Below, one piece after another: positions 52,105-60,565 of a stretch of DNA of 64,000 nucleotides. The stretch is from TMED27 sp964350695 (GTDB lineage Bacteria > Pseudomonadota > Alphaproteobacteria > Micavibrionales > Micavibrionaceae). The stretch is taken from contig CAYGKM010000001.1 of assembly GCA_964350695.1 (NCBI GenBank), positions 1 through 64,000 on the forward strand, written 5' to 3'. The notes under the pieces are model-generated. The model had not been told where the DNA came from and made no database searches. It saw nothing but the letters and a program-made list of their open reading frames with translations. Every line of letters begins with the position of its first letter. Positions within the stretch are counted from its first letter, which is position 1. The position numbers and the translations under genes were made by a program.

Positions 52105-52845
52105 GGTTTTCTGAACCTCAGGCCAAAGCAAGGGATCGCCGCAAGCCACAACAGTTTCGCCGCTTTCAAGGCTTAGCGGGTTACCATCATAATCAGAAAT
52201 ATGCCCGCCCGCACCTTTGATGATGGGACTGAGCGCGAGATAATCATAAGGCTGCATGCCCGCCTCGATGATCACATCGACATAGCCATTCGCCATCAAG
52301 CCATATTGATAACAATCCCCGCCCCAAAAGAATTTGTTCTCATTGAAGCTCTTATAAACTGCGCCTACATTCTCGAACATCGCAGGGGTCGTGCTGCCGA
52401 TCCGTGCCGCATCCAAAGACTTACACGGCGCGGTCTTCACAGGCTCTCCGTTAAAAAGCGTTTGCGCATTATCGCCAACCCAACGCTCCTTCAGTATCGG
52501 CTGGTCAATCACGCCCAAAATCGGCGCGCCTTCTTTACACAGCGCAATCAGCGTTCCGAATGTCGGGCGGCCAATTACAAAACTCTTCGTCCCGTCAATC
52601 GGATCAAGCACCCACGTATACCCGCTTGTGCCGTCTTTAATCCCAAACTCCTCGCCCAATATCGCATCATCAGGGCGCGCCGCCCCGATCATCTCGCGCA
52701 TGCACTTTTCAACCGCCCGATCGGCAATCGTTACGGGGCTTTGGTCGGCTTTAATGTCCACATCAAAAGCCTTGCGGAAATATTGCCGCACAATTTCGCC
52801 CGCCGCATCGGCTAAACTATTGGCAAGTGCGCTAAATTCCTGCAT
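52093..52845 (-). CDS. hisN: Inositol-monophosphatase-family phosphatase, histidinol-phosphatase-like
   Basis: A 250-residue Mg-dependent phosphatase. The metal motifs are GEEFG (about 66-70), DPIDGTKSFVIGRPTFGTLIAL (about 84-105) and, C-terminally, PYDYLALSPIIKGAGG. The form WVLDPIDGTKSFVIG is typical of the HisN subgroup, which dephosphorylates histidinol phosphate; other substrates in this family cannot be ruled out. It is distinct from the CysQ-like relative at 13707. It overlaps the slt stop by 12 bases and is divergent from alaS. Confidence 0.88.
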   Translation of the reverse strand: MQEFSALANSLADAAGEIVRQYFRKAFDVDIKADQSPVTIADRAVEKCMREMIGAARPDDAILGEEFGIKDGTSGYTWVLDPIDGTKSFVIGRPTFGTLIALCKEGAPILGVIDQPILKERWVGDNAQTLFNGEPVKTAPCKSLDAARIGSTTPAMFENVGAVYKSFNENKFFWGGDCYQYGLMANGYVDVIIEAGMQPYDYLALSPIIKGAGGHISDYDGNPLSLESGETVVACGDPLLWPEVQKTLKR

Positions 52846-52884
52846 AAATACTCCTTCAAACTATAAGGAAATAGAACGTAAGTG

Positions 52885-55599
52885 ATGAAAACTGTCAATG
52901 ACATACGCAATGAATTTTTAGGCTTCTTCGAAAAGAAGGGACACAAGATCGTGGAGTCCAGCTCGCTGGTGCCGCAAAACGACCCGACATTGATGTTCAC
53001 CAACGCAGGGATGGTGCAGTTCAAGGATGTTTTCACAGGCAAGGACAAGCGCGATTATAACCGCGCCACCACCAGCCAGAAATGCGTGCGCGCAGGCGGC
53101 AAGCATAACGATCTTGAAAATGTGGGCTACACCGCGCGGCACCATACGTTCTTCGAAATGCTCGGCAATTTCTCCTTTGGCGATTACTTCAAAGATGATG
53201 CAATTGCCTTCGCGTGGGAGCTTTGCACGAAAAACTTCGGCCTGCCCCCTGAAAAACTTTGCGTGACTGTCCACTCAAGCGATGAAGAAGCGGCCGCGAT
53301 CTGGAAGAAGGTCACAGGATTTAGCGATAATAAAATCATCCGCATCCCGACCGATGATAACTTCTGGCGTATGGGCGATACGGGGCCATGCGGGCCGTGT
53401 ACCGAAATTTTCTATGACCACGGCGACCACATCTGGGGCGGCCCGCCGGGAAGCCCCGAAGAAGATGGAGACCGTTTCATCGAAATCTGGAACAACGTTT
53501 TCATGCAATATGAGCAAATAGATGCCGATACCCGCATCGACCTGCCCAATCAATCCATCGACACAGGCATGGGCCTCGAGCGCATCACTGCAACGCTCAT
53601 GGGCAGCCACGATAACTACGAAATCGACATTATGAAGGATCTGCGCGAGCACGTGGCTGACCTGACAGGCGTTGATTTTGAAGGCGATATGGCCGCCAGC
53701 CACCGCGTGATCGCCGACCATATCCGCTGCGCCGCTTTCCTGATGGCGGACGGCGTGATGCCGAGTAACGAAGGCCGCGGCTATGTCCTGCGCCGTATCA
53801 TGCGCCGCGGTATGCGCCATGCGAATTTGCTGGGCGCTAGCGACCCGTTGATGTATAAGCTTTTCCCAACGCTTCTTGGATCAATGGGCGAGGCATATCC
53901 TGAGCTTAAACGCGCGGAAAGCCTTATCACCGAAACTCTGAAATCCGAGGAGGGGCGGTTTAAAGTGACGCTGGAGCGCGGCCTTAAAATGCTTGAGGAC
54001 GAAACTGAGAAGCTCTCTGGTGGCAAGTTCCCCGGCGACGTAGCCTTTAAACTCTACGACACCTTCGGTTTCCCGCTCGATCTCACCCAAGACGCGCTTA
54101 AAAGTCAGAACATCGAAGTCGATATCGATGCCTTCAATGCAAAAATGGCCGAGCAAAAAGCCGCCGCCCGCGCCGCATGGAAAGGTTCAGGCGACACCGC
54201 GAATGAGCAAATCTGGTTCGACCTCCTTGAAGAACATGGCCCAACCGAATTTCTCGGTTATGACGCTGATAAGGCTGAAGGAAAAGTTCTGGCGATATAT
54301 GATCCTCAGCTTAAAAAATGCGTAAATCAAATGGCCGATAATACTCATGGCTTTGTGATTGTAAATCAAACTCCTTTCTATGCCGAAAGTGGTGGTCAAG
54401 TAGGAGATACAGGCCGTTTTTATAATCAAAGTCGTGAAACAAACTCAAGCCTTGAAATAGAAATTAAAGCTACTGAGAAGCGTTGCAAATCCCTTCACAT
54501 ACATCATGTTGCCATACGAAACTCCAATCTAGATGAAGTTGCAATTAAGGTTGGGGATGTCGTGACGATGGAAGTCGATCACGACCGCCGCACTGCGATC
54601 CGCGCCAACCACTCCGCGACCCACCTGATGCATGAGGCGCTTCGCCGCGTTCTCGGTGAACACGTGTCTCAAAAAGGAAGCTTGCAAGATGATGCCCGCA
54701 CACGCTTCGATGTCTCGCACCCAAAAGGCATAAGCGCGGAAGAAATCGCGGCTGTAGAGGCGTTGGTGAACGAGCAAATCGCGGCCAACACGGAAATCAC
54801 CACCCGCCTAATGGAGATCGAGGAAGCCCGCGAGACGGGCGCAATGGCGCTGTTTGGCGAGAAATACGACGACGAAGTGCGCGTTGTGATGATGGGAACG
54901 AATGACGGCAATAAACAATTCTCGATCGAGCTATGCGGCGGAACCCACGCCCGCAAAACAGGCGATATCGGCAAGTTCAAAATCACATCCGAAGGCGCGC
55001 TTTCATCGGGCATTCGCCGCCTTGAAGCCGTAACGGGCGAGCGCGTAGATGCGTTCGAGCAAGGCAAGCAAGACGCCGCCCAAGCTGAAATCGACCGCCT
55101 TCTGCAAGAAAACCGCAACCTTCGCAGCGAGCTTACCAAACTTGGCGGCCTCACCGATACTGCTGCCCCTGCCGATCAAATCGGCTTGGTCAAAGATAAT
55201 AAACGCCTGCAAAAAGAAATCGGCGATCTCCGCCGCGCCCAAGGGGCGGAGACCTCTGATGATGAAGTCAAAAACATTGGCGGTGTGAAGTTTATCGGCA
55301 AAGTCCTTGAAGGCTTCCCGCCGCAAGACCTCAAACCCATGGCCGATGAGTTGAAGAAAAAGCTCGGCTCCGGCGTGATCACGCTTGTCGCCACCAATGA
55401 CGGCAAAGCCTCAATCGTTGTTGCCGTGACCGATGACCTGACCGCCACACATAGCGCGGTGGATCTGGTGAAAATCGGCTCTGCGGCGCTTGGCGGCCAA
55501 GGCGGCGGTGGCAGGCCAGATATGGCGCAAGCCGGCGGCCCTGATGCTTCCGCGGCCAATGACGGCGTATCGGCAATCGAAAACGCTCTGGCGGGTTAA
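52885..55599 (+). CDS. alaS: Alanyl-tRNA synthetase
   Basis: The 904-residue class II enzyme charges tRNA-Ala and edits mischarged Ser/Gly. The N-terminus IRNEFLGFFEKKGHKIVESSSLVPQNDPTLMFTNAGM is canonical. The editing domain has the zinc ligands HSATHLMH and CGGTHA, and the C-terminal C-Ala domain has GGGRPDMAQAGG. The start is ATG 52885; the preceding GTG at 52882 is also possible. A stretch at about codons 453-555 is markedly AT-rich and uses different codons, although the frame is intact. It is convergent with the RelA/SpoT-like gene, overlapping its end by 4 bases. Confidence 0.98.
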   Translation: MKTVNDIRNEFLGFFEKKGHKIVESSSLVPQNDPTLMFTNAGMVQFKDVFTGKDKRDYNRATTSQKCVRAGGKHNDLENVGYTARHHTFFEMLGNFSFGDYFKDDAIAFAWELCTKNFGLPPEKLCVTVHSSDEEAAAIWKKVTGFSDNKIIRIPTDDNFWRMGDTGPCGPCTEIFYDHGDHIWGGPPGSPEEDGDRFIEIWNNVFMQYEQIDADTRIDLPNQSIDTGMGLERITATLMGSHDNYEIDIMKDLREHVADLTGVDFEGDMAASHRVIADHIRCAAFLMADGVMPSNEGRGYVLRRIMRRGMRHANLLGASDPLMYKLFPTLLGSMGEAYPELKRAESLITETLKSEEGRFKVTLERGLKMLEDETEKLSGGKFPGDVAFKLYDTFGFPLDLTQDALKSQNIEVDIDAFNAKMAEQKAAARAAWKGSGDTANEQIWFDLLEEHGPTEFLGYDADKAEGKVLAIYDPQLKKCVNQMADNTHGFVIVNQTPFYAESGGQVGDTGRFYNQSRETNSSLEIEIKATEKRCKSLHIHHVAIRNSNLDEVAIKVGDVVTMEVDHDRRTAIRANHSATHLMHEALRRVLGEHVSQKGSLQDDARTRFDVSHPKGISAEEIAAVEALVNEQIAANTEITTRLMEIEEARETGAMALFGEKYDDEVRVVMMGTNDGNKQFSIELCGGTHARKTGDIGKFKITSEGALSSGIRRLEAVTGERVDAFEQGKQDAAQAEIDRLLQENRNLRSELTKLGGLTDTAAPADQIGLVKDNKRLQKEIGDLRRAQGAETSDDEVKNIGGVKFIGKVLEGFPPQDLKPMADELKKKLGSGVITLVATNDGKASIVVAVTDDLTATHSAVDLVKIGSAALGGQGGGGRPDMAQAGGPDASAANDGVSAIENALAG
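54241..54550. other. AT-rich mosaic segment within alaS
   Basis: By hand count bases 54301-54540 are about 38 % GC, against 52 % in 54181-54240 and 57-67 % in 54541-54660. Codons ending in A or T dominate (AAT, CAA, TTT, ATA) where the flanks prefer C or G. The reading frame stays open and the protein aligns with the AlaRS pattern (TPFYAESGGQVGDTGRF), so this looks like a replaced segment, not an insertion. Confidence 0.6.
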
Positions 55600-56720
55600 G
55601 TTGGCTCCGCGCTTAGCTCTTTTCTAAGGAGTTGATTAAGGCATAAAGCTTCCCCGCGCACTCTGGCTTCATGGATGGAGCTTGAGTGGACTTTAAGGTC
55701 GGGGTAAGCGTCTGGTCTTTCAATTACATCTAAAAAACGTTGATCAGTTTCCCAAAGTCCGCTTACAGGGTTTGGAACAAGCGCAAATCTTTGCCCTGTG
55801 CGTCCATCATCATTGACAACGACCGGAAAATCATCAACTTCATAAACGCTTTGGTTCATCACCAGCGCCCGAACCTCGGGAAAATTTGCAGCCTCTTCAT
55901 TGGCTTGGGTGCGTACACGCTTGGCTCTTGCAGCATTGGTTATGAGTTTTTTTGTCGTCTCATGACCTTGCCCTCTTAAAACCGCACGCGTAATGGCCTT
56001 TTTATTGGCGCGCTCTTCTTCGTAAGCAGCCCTAGAAGCGTCGTACTTGGCCGCTGATGGGCCGAAAAATATTAGGATTTCGCCTACATGCCCCTCTGCT
56101 TCAGGCATCTTTATGTTGACCTGCAAGCGTCGTATCCCGGCCTTTTCTGGGTTGATGCGGTTGAATTCATTGCGATAGCGAATAACTTCAAAGTCAACAT
56201 CAGGCGAAAAAAGCCCCCTGGCACAAGGGCGAAAAATCTCTGAGAGCAATTGAAGGTCATCTATATCCCCAGCTAAGATCGTGCAGCGTACGGTATCCAC
56301 GACACGGGCGATGTCGCCTTTATAATCTTCATCTGCTTTATTTTTAATGGCTTGAATGCTTTTGAGCGATATCCCCCCTATTAGACGTCTCGTTCCAGGG
56401 GGCAGCTTTAATTCCGACTTTTTGGCGTGGTTCAAAGCAGCTTTTACAATTCTAAGCATTGCTTGCGCAGCTTGTGGGCGTTGATCGATTATTTCGAGCT
56501 CATTATTACTTGTCTGTCTGACCGGATCACGCACCGCAGGAGTTCCAGCCTGTATAATGCTAGAGCGGTGCCTCTCATCTTGGCGCAGCTCACTAATTTT
56601 TACGCAATCCAAAGTGGCGGCTTCCATATAGGCTTTGAGGGCGCTGAGCTGCAAAGGAGTGAGATTATCTTCTCTGAGTTCCCTTGGTGTTGTGAGTTTT
56701 CTTTTGCTGCGTTTAGACAT
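55596..56720 (-). CDS. Uncharacterised protein with a possible RelA/SpoT-like domain
   Basis: A 374-residue soluble protein from ATG 56720 (the frame extends to 56756). The central region follows the layout of RelA/SpoT nucleotidyltransferase folds: LKSIQAIKNKADEDYKGDIARVVDTVRCTI, then FEVIRYRNEFNRI, AGIRRLQVNIKMPEAEGHVGEILIFF and AAKYDASRAAYEEERA, echoing the family's K-rich helix, D-x-x-R strand, G-Y/I-R segment, E-I-Q-type strand and H/Y-E-x-x-R helix. The strand glutamate is kept (VGEI). The match is by eye and distant, so activity is unproven. The gene sits between alaS (4-base overlap, convergent) and ndk, which starts 119 bases upstream in the opposite direction. Confidence 0.5.
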   Translation of the reverse strand: MSKRSKRKLTTPRELREDNLTPLQLSALKAYMEAATLDCVKISELRQDERHRSSIIQAGTPAVRDPVRQTSNNELEIIDQRPQAAQAMLRIVKAALNHAKKSELKLPPGTRRLIGGISLKSIQAIKNKADEDYKGDIARVVDTVRCTILAGDIDDLQLLSEIFRPCARGLFSPDVDFEVIRYRNEFNRINPEKAGIRRLQVNIKMPEAEGHVGEILIFFGPSAAKYDASRAAYEEERANKKAITRAVLRGQGHETTKKLITNAARAKRVRTQANEEAANFPEVRALVMNQSVYEVDDFPVVVNDDGRTGQRFALVPNPVSGLWETDQRFLDVIERPDAYPDLKVHSSSIHEARVRGEALCLNQLLRKELSAEPT

Positions 56721-56839
56721 AGAGCATACATAGCACAAAACAGCAAAGATAAGCAATATGTAAAAAAATATCGAGTTGAATTCCTGTGCCAGCCTGCTAT
56801 AAACCGCAGCAGAATTAAAATTAACATTAAGGATATACT

Positions 56840-57259
56840 ATGACACAGCGCACATTTTCAATCATCAAACCCGATGCAACCAAACGCAATCTAACAGGCG
56901 CGATCAACGCCATTATCGAAGACGCTGGTCTTCGCATCGTTGCGCAAAAACGTATCCACATGACATTGGATCAAGCCAAGGGCTTTTACGCTGTGCATTC
57001 CGAGCGCCCTTTTTTCGGTGAGCTTACGGAGTTCATGTGCTCTGAGCCGGTTGTTGTTCAAGTTCTTGAAGGGGAGAACGCCGTTGCGAAATACCGCGAC
57101 GTGATGGGTGCAACAAACCCTGCGGAAGCCGATGCCGGCACAATCCGTAAAGAGCATGCGCTTTCAATCGGTGAGAACTCCGTACACGGATCAGACAGCC
57201 TTGAAAATGCAAAAATCGAAATTGAGTATTTCTTCAAGCCCGAAGAAATCGTCGGTTAA
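56840..57259 (+). CDS. ndk: Nucleoside diphosphate kinase
   Basis: The 139-residue enzyme balances nucleoside triphosphate pools. It starts MTQRTFSIIKPDATKRNLTG, and the phosphorylated active-site histidine is His116 in ENSVHGSDS. The AVHSERPFFGELTEFM and RDVMGATNPAEADAGTIR segments are canonical. Length is normal. An excellent terminator lies about 37 bases beyond the stop, inside the antisense 3' end of the convergent hybrid kinase gene, whose stop codon begins directly after the ndk stop. Confidence 0.98.
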   Translation: MTQRTFSIIKPDATKRNLTGAINAIIEDAGLRIVAQKRIHMTLDQAKGFYAVHSERPFFGELTEFMCSEPVVVQVLEGENAVAKYRDVMGATNPAEADAGTIRKEHALSIGENSVHGSDSLENAKIEIEYFFKPEEIVG

Positions 57260-59641
57260 TCAAAAACCGGCCATCCAGGCTTTTAAATGGTCTTGCGCTT
57301 CCCGGTTAATATCGGGAAGCTTTTTTATACCCTCAAGGGCCGCATCAAGCTGCCCTGTCTTGGCGGCGCTTTCGATATGCGCGCTTAATGAACTCACACC
57401 CGTAAGCCCGAAATTCGAGGTCATGCCTTTAAGCTCATGCGCGCGTGCGTGAATTTCATCTACGTTATCTGTGTCCGAAAGGGCGGTGAGAGCATCGACG
57501 ATCTCATCTGTTTTTTCCAGGAAGCTGTCCAGCAACTCCTCAAATTGAACTTGAGGAAGGCTCTCGGCAAGGCTTTTCAGATATGAGCCATCGAATAAAG
57601 CTGTGTCGGGCTCCGGTGCGCCGGGCGCTTCCGCTATTGGCTCTTCCGGCACATCATCCTCAAAGGACACCTCTTCTTCGTCGAAATCCTCTTCTGTGTC
57701 TTCTAAAGCCACTTCTGGCGGCTCATACGGCCAATCCATTTGATTATTCTGAACCTTGAAAAGCACATCCTTTAAAGCTTCGGGCGTTACAGGTTTTGGA
57801 ATGAAGCCATTCATGCCTGCGCGCCGATACTCGTCTCTATGCTCCATGCTGACATTGCCTGTAAGGGCAATAACGGGCGTTGCGTTGCCCCGCGCTCTTA
57901 AGGTTTTTGTAAAGGTCGTGCCATCCATATTGGTCAACGAAATATCGCTTAAGATCACATCAAAATCATGGCTCTCCAGCACGTCGAGGGCTTCTTCGCC
58001 GCTGTCATAAATGCTTAAGCTATGGCCGTCTTTCCCTAAAAACCCTCTTAAAACCCGCTGGTTCATCTCGTTATCCTCAATGATCAGAATATTCATCGGG
58101 TCAACATGCACCTCTTTTTGCTGGGCGTGTCCGATATCACCGGCATTCTCGAAAAACGCTTTTGAGGATTGATGCATCCGCAGGGTGAAGAAGAACGTGC
58201 TGCCGCTGCCTTCCTCGCTATTGACCTGAATTTCGCCGCCCATGGTTTCGATTAAACGGCGGCAAATCGCAAGCCCAAGCCCTGTGCCGCCATATTTGCG
58301 CGAGGTGCTTTTCTCGGCCTGTGTAAAGGGTTTGAACAACGACTCCATGCCCTCTTCGGAAATACCGATACCCGTATCTTCAACCGCGCAGTAAACACTG
58401 AGCGCGCCGTCTTCGGTTTCGGAGGATTTAAGATAGATTGTGACCGCGCCTTGGGGGGTAAATTTAATCGCATTGCTGACGAGGTTGAGCAAAACCTGTC
58501 TGAGGCGTGTAGGGTCGCCTTTCAACATATGCGGAAAATCTTCCGATACACTGATTTTTATGGTGATACCTTTTTCTTCCGCATGCGCCCGCATCAATGT
58601 CATCACGTCTTTGGCGACCTTAACCATGTCAAAATCAATAATCTCCAGCTCGAGATTGCCGGTTTCAATCTTCTCGAAATCCAGAATATCGTTGAGCAGC
58701 GCCAGCATGGTGTCGCCCGAGTTTTTCAGCGCGCTTATATATTCTTCCTGCTGTGCGTCCATTTGTGTGTCTTCTAAAAGCCGCAGCATTCCTATAATAC
58801 CGTTCATCGGCGTTCTGATCTCGTGGCTAACGACGGCCAAAAACGCAGACTTCGCGCGGTTCGCTTCATCGGCCATATCTTTGGCGCTGCGCATTTCCTG
58901 CGTGCGCTGAATTTCCCGCTCGCGCAGCTCCCCCATCAATTCCCTTTCGCGCTCAATAACGCGTAAAAGCCTGGCCTGGTCTGCGGTTTCCTTGGATTGT
59001 TTAAGGCGGGCAAGAGATTGCGCCATCCTGAATTCTTTTTCTGCGCGGGAGATCGTCTCCTCACGGATTTTTTTCACTTTTTCCAAGGACGACAAAACAA
59101 ACAAAGTCGTCTGCACAAGCAAGATCGGCCAGAATAAAGCGCTTTGGCCTATAAGGATCGCTGCCCCCGCCGCCGCAATGCACAGATTGGATCCGGCAAG
59201 AAACAGCAGGTGTTTCTGGGTTTTTCCCGCATGAAGAAGCGATAGCAGCGCATTTACCAGGAATGCGCCCGATATGGCCGTGCCGACTAAACCTACGCCA
59301 TGGCTCGAAAAAACAGACGCAAGCGCCAAAACGGGAAAGATCATAAGGGTAATCAAAAAGCAGAATTTAGAGAGCTGGTGCTCGGGCTTTAATTCAATAA
59401 AAAACAGCGTCCCGAAAATGCCTGAAAGTACAAATATTGTTGAAAACAGCGATGTTTTTGTAGAAAGAACCTCAAAAACCCCGCCATTTTGAAACGCCAT
59501 CACAAGGGCCGCAAGCGCGCCGTAAAAGAAAACATAGGAAAGAAAGTCTTTTGTGCCCTTAACAGCGAAAAGCGCCGCTGAGTAACCACTCAACAGGATA
59601 AAGATCCATAAAAGAATATGTTCTAAAAAAGAAAAATCCAT
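57260..59641 (-). CDS. Hybrid sensor histidine kinase with receiver and HPt domains (BarA-like layout)
   Basis: A 793-residue membrane kinase from ATG 59641. Residues about 5-190 hold some seven hydrophobic segments. A coiled coil (about 195-265) leads to HisKA with the phospho-acceptor His273 (AVVSHEIRTPMNG), then the ATPase domain with N box (LNLVSNAIKFTPQG), G1 (DTGIGIS) and G2 (GGTGLGLAI). The receiver domain has its Asp at 566 (VILSDISLTNMDG), followed by an acidic linker of Glu/Asp and Pro, and a C-terminal HPt domain with His735 (HARAHELKGMTSNFG). It thus contains a full phosphorelay to an unseen response regulator. No partner regulator lies nearby. Confidence 0.95.
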   Translation of the reverse strand: MDFSFLEHILLWIFILLSGYSAALFAVKGTKDFLSYVFFYGALAALVMAFQNGGVFEVLSTKTSLFSTIFVLSGIFGTLFFIELKPEHQLSKFCFLITLMIFPVLALASVFSSHGVGLVGTAISGAFLVNALLSLLHAGKTQKHLLFLAGSNLCIAAAGAAILIGQSALFWPILLVQTTLFVLSSLEKVKKIREETISRAEKEFRMAQSLARLKQSKETADQARLLRVIERERELMGELREREIQRTQEMRSAKDMADEANRAKSAFLAVVSHEIRTPMNGIIGMLRLLEDTQMDAQQEEYISALKNSGDTMLALLNDILDFEKIETGNLELEIIDFDMVKVAKDVMTLMRAHAEEKGITIKISVSEDFPHMLKGDPTRLRQVLLNLVSNAIKFTPQGAVTIYLKSSETEDGALSVYCAVEDTGIGISEEGMESLFKPFTQAEKSTSRKYGGTGLGLAICRRLIETMGGEIQVNSEEGSGSTFFFTLRMHQSSKAFFENAGDIGHAQQKEVHVDPMNILIIEDNEMNQRVLRGFLGKDGHSLSIYDSGEEALDVLESHDFDVILSDISLTNMDGTTFTKTLRARGNATPVIALTGNVSMEHRDEYRRAGMNGFIPKPVTPEALKDVLFKVQNNQMDWPYEPPEVALEDTEEDFDEEEVSFEDDVPEEPIAEAPGAPEPDTALFDGSYLKSLAESLPQVQFEELLDSFLEKTDEIVDALTALSDTDNVDEIHARAHELKGMTSNFGLTGVSSLSAHIESAAKTGQLDAALEGIKKLPDINREAQDHLKAWMAGF
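57297..57326 (+). terminator. Rho-independent terminator of ndk, inside the kinase coding end
   Basis: GCTTCCCG (57297-57304), an 8-base loop, CGGGAAGC (57313-57320) and six T form a perfect 8-bp stem and U-tract on the plus strand. The same bases encode residues near the C-terminus of the hybrid kinase on the minus strand (segment KLPDINREAQ). Confidence 0.85.
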
Positions 59642-59753
59642 GCTCACCGAAAAAGAAATAAGAAACCCGTTAGGATCATTATAAATTAAAATAAGATCAA
59701 AAGGTTAAGGTTTCTTGAAGAAATCGGGAATGCGCGGCAAAAAGCGAAAGTGT

Positions 59754-59906
59754 TTAAGAAAAAGGAATAAACGCCGCAGCCAGAATAATCAGCAAGATAC
59801 AAATGGCGATAATCGACCATTTGCTGATTTCTGTGAACTGCCCCCAGAGGGCTTCGGCATTTTGAACTTGTTTCGGGTCGGGTTCGACAGGTGTGTGGTT
59901 AGCCAT
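59754..59906 (-). CDS. aa3-type cytochrome c oxidase subunit IV-like peptide
   Basis: A 50-codon frame reads from ATG 59906 to TAA 59754. AAGGA lies about 10 bases before the ATG. The product begins MANHTPVEPDPKQVQNAEAL, has WGQFTEISKWS and then one membrane helix (IIAICILLIILAAAFI). That order, a short polar N-terminus, a W-x-x-F-T-x-x-x-K/R box and one helix, is the pattern of the small bacterial aa3-oxidase subunit IV of alphaproteobacteria. It is far from any other oxidase gene in this window. Assignment is by pattern and position-independent. Confidence 0.6.
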   Translation of the reverse strand: MANHTPVEPDPKQVQNAEALWGQFTEISKWSIIAICILLIILAAAFIPFS

Positions 59907-59963
59907 TTTTAAATATTCCTTTTTAAATTCTGATTGGTATTACACGGTAAAATACGCGGAATT

Positions 59964-60560
59964 TCAAGACTGCTTTTCAGCGATCAGACGAACGGCTTCC
60001 GGATAGGCAATATGTTCTTGCTCAATCACCCGCGCCGCGAGGCTTTCAGGCGTGTCCCCATCCAATACAGGAACGGTTTTTTGAACAATCACTTCGCCTT
60101 TATCCACTTCGGGGATGACCATATGGATGCTCGCGCCGCTCACCTGCTCTCCGGCGGCAAGTACCGCCTTATGAACATTCTCGCCAAACATGCCCTCGCC
60201 GCCGAATTTCGGCAAAAGCGCAGGATGCGTGTTCAGGATTTTGCCCTCCCACTGCGAAATGAAATTGGCTGTCAAAATCCGCATGAAGCCCGCAAGGCAG
60301 ATCAGATCAAGATTATAACGAGACAATTCCGTCTGTATCGCTTTTTCAAACGCGGCGCGGTTTTCATATGATTTATGATCAATCGTTATCGCGGGAATGC
60401 CGGCCTTAGCGGCGCGTTCCAATCCATACGCATCGGGGCGATTCGAAATGACAACATCAATTTGAGCAGGAAAATCAGGGGTCGCGCAGGCATCTATCAA
60501 AGCTTGCAGATTGCTGCCGCCGCCCGAAATAAAAACCGCAAGATGAAGCGTTTTTTTCAT
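59964..60560 (-). CDS. purN: Phosphoribosylglycinamide formyltransferase
   Basis: PurN transfers a formyl group from 10-formyl-tetrahydrofolate to GAR in purine synthesis. The 198-residue protein has the expected VFISGGGSNLQALIDA start, the folate-pocket region LAGFMRILTANFI, and the catalytic Asn/His/Asp layout in LNTHPALLP and SIHMVIPEVDKGEVI. It lies 5 bases downstream of purM on the same strand, a classic purM-purN pair. Confidence 0.97.
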   Translation of the reverse strand: MKKTLHLAVFISGGGSNLQALIDACATPDFPAQIDVVISNRPDAYGLERAAKAGIPAITIDHKSYENRAAFEKAIQTELSRYNLDLICLAGFMRILTANFISQWEGKILNTHPALLPKFGGEGMFGENVHKAVLAAGEQVSGASIHMVIPEVDKGEVIVQKTVPVLDGDTPESLAARVIEQEHIAYPEAVRLIAEKQS

Positions 60561-60565
60561 GGCCT

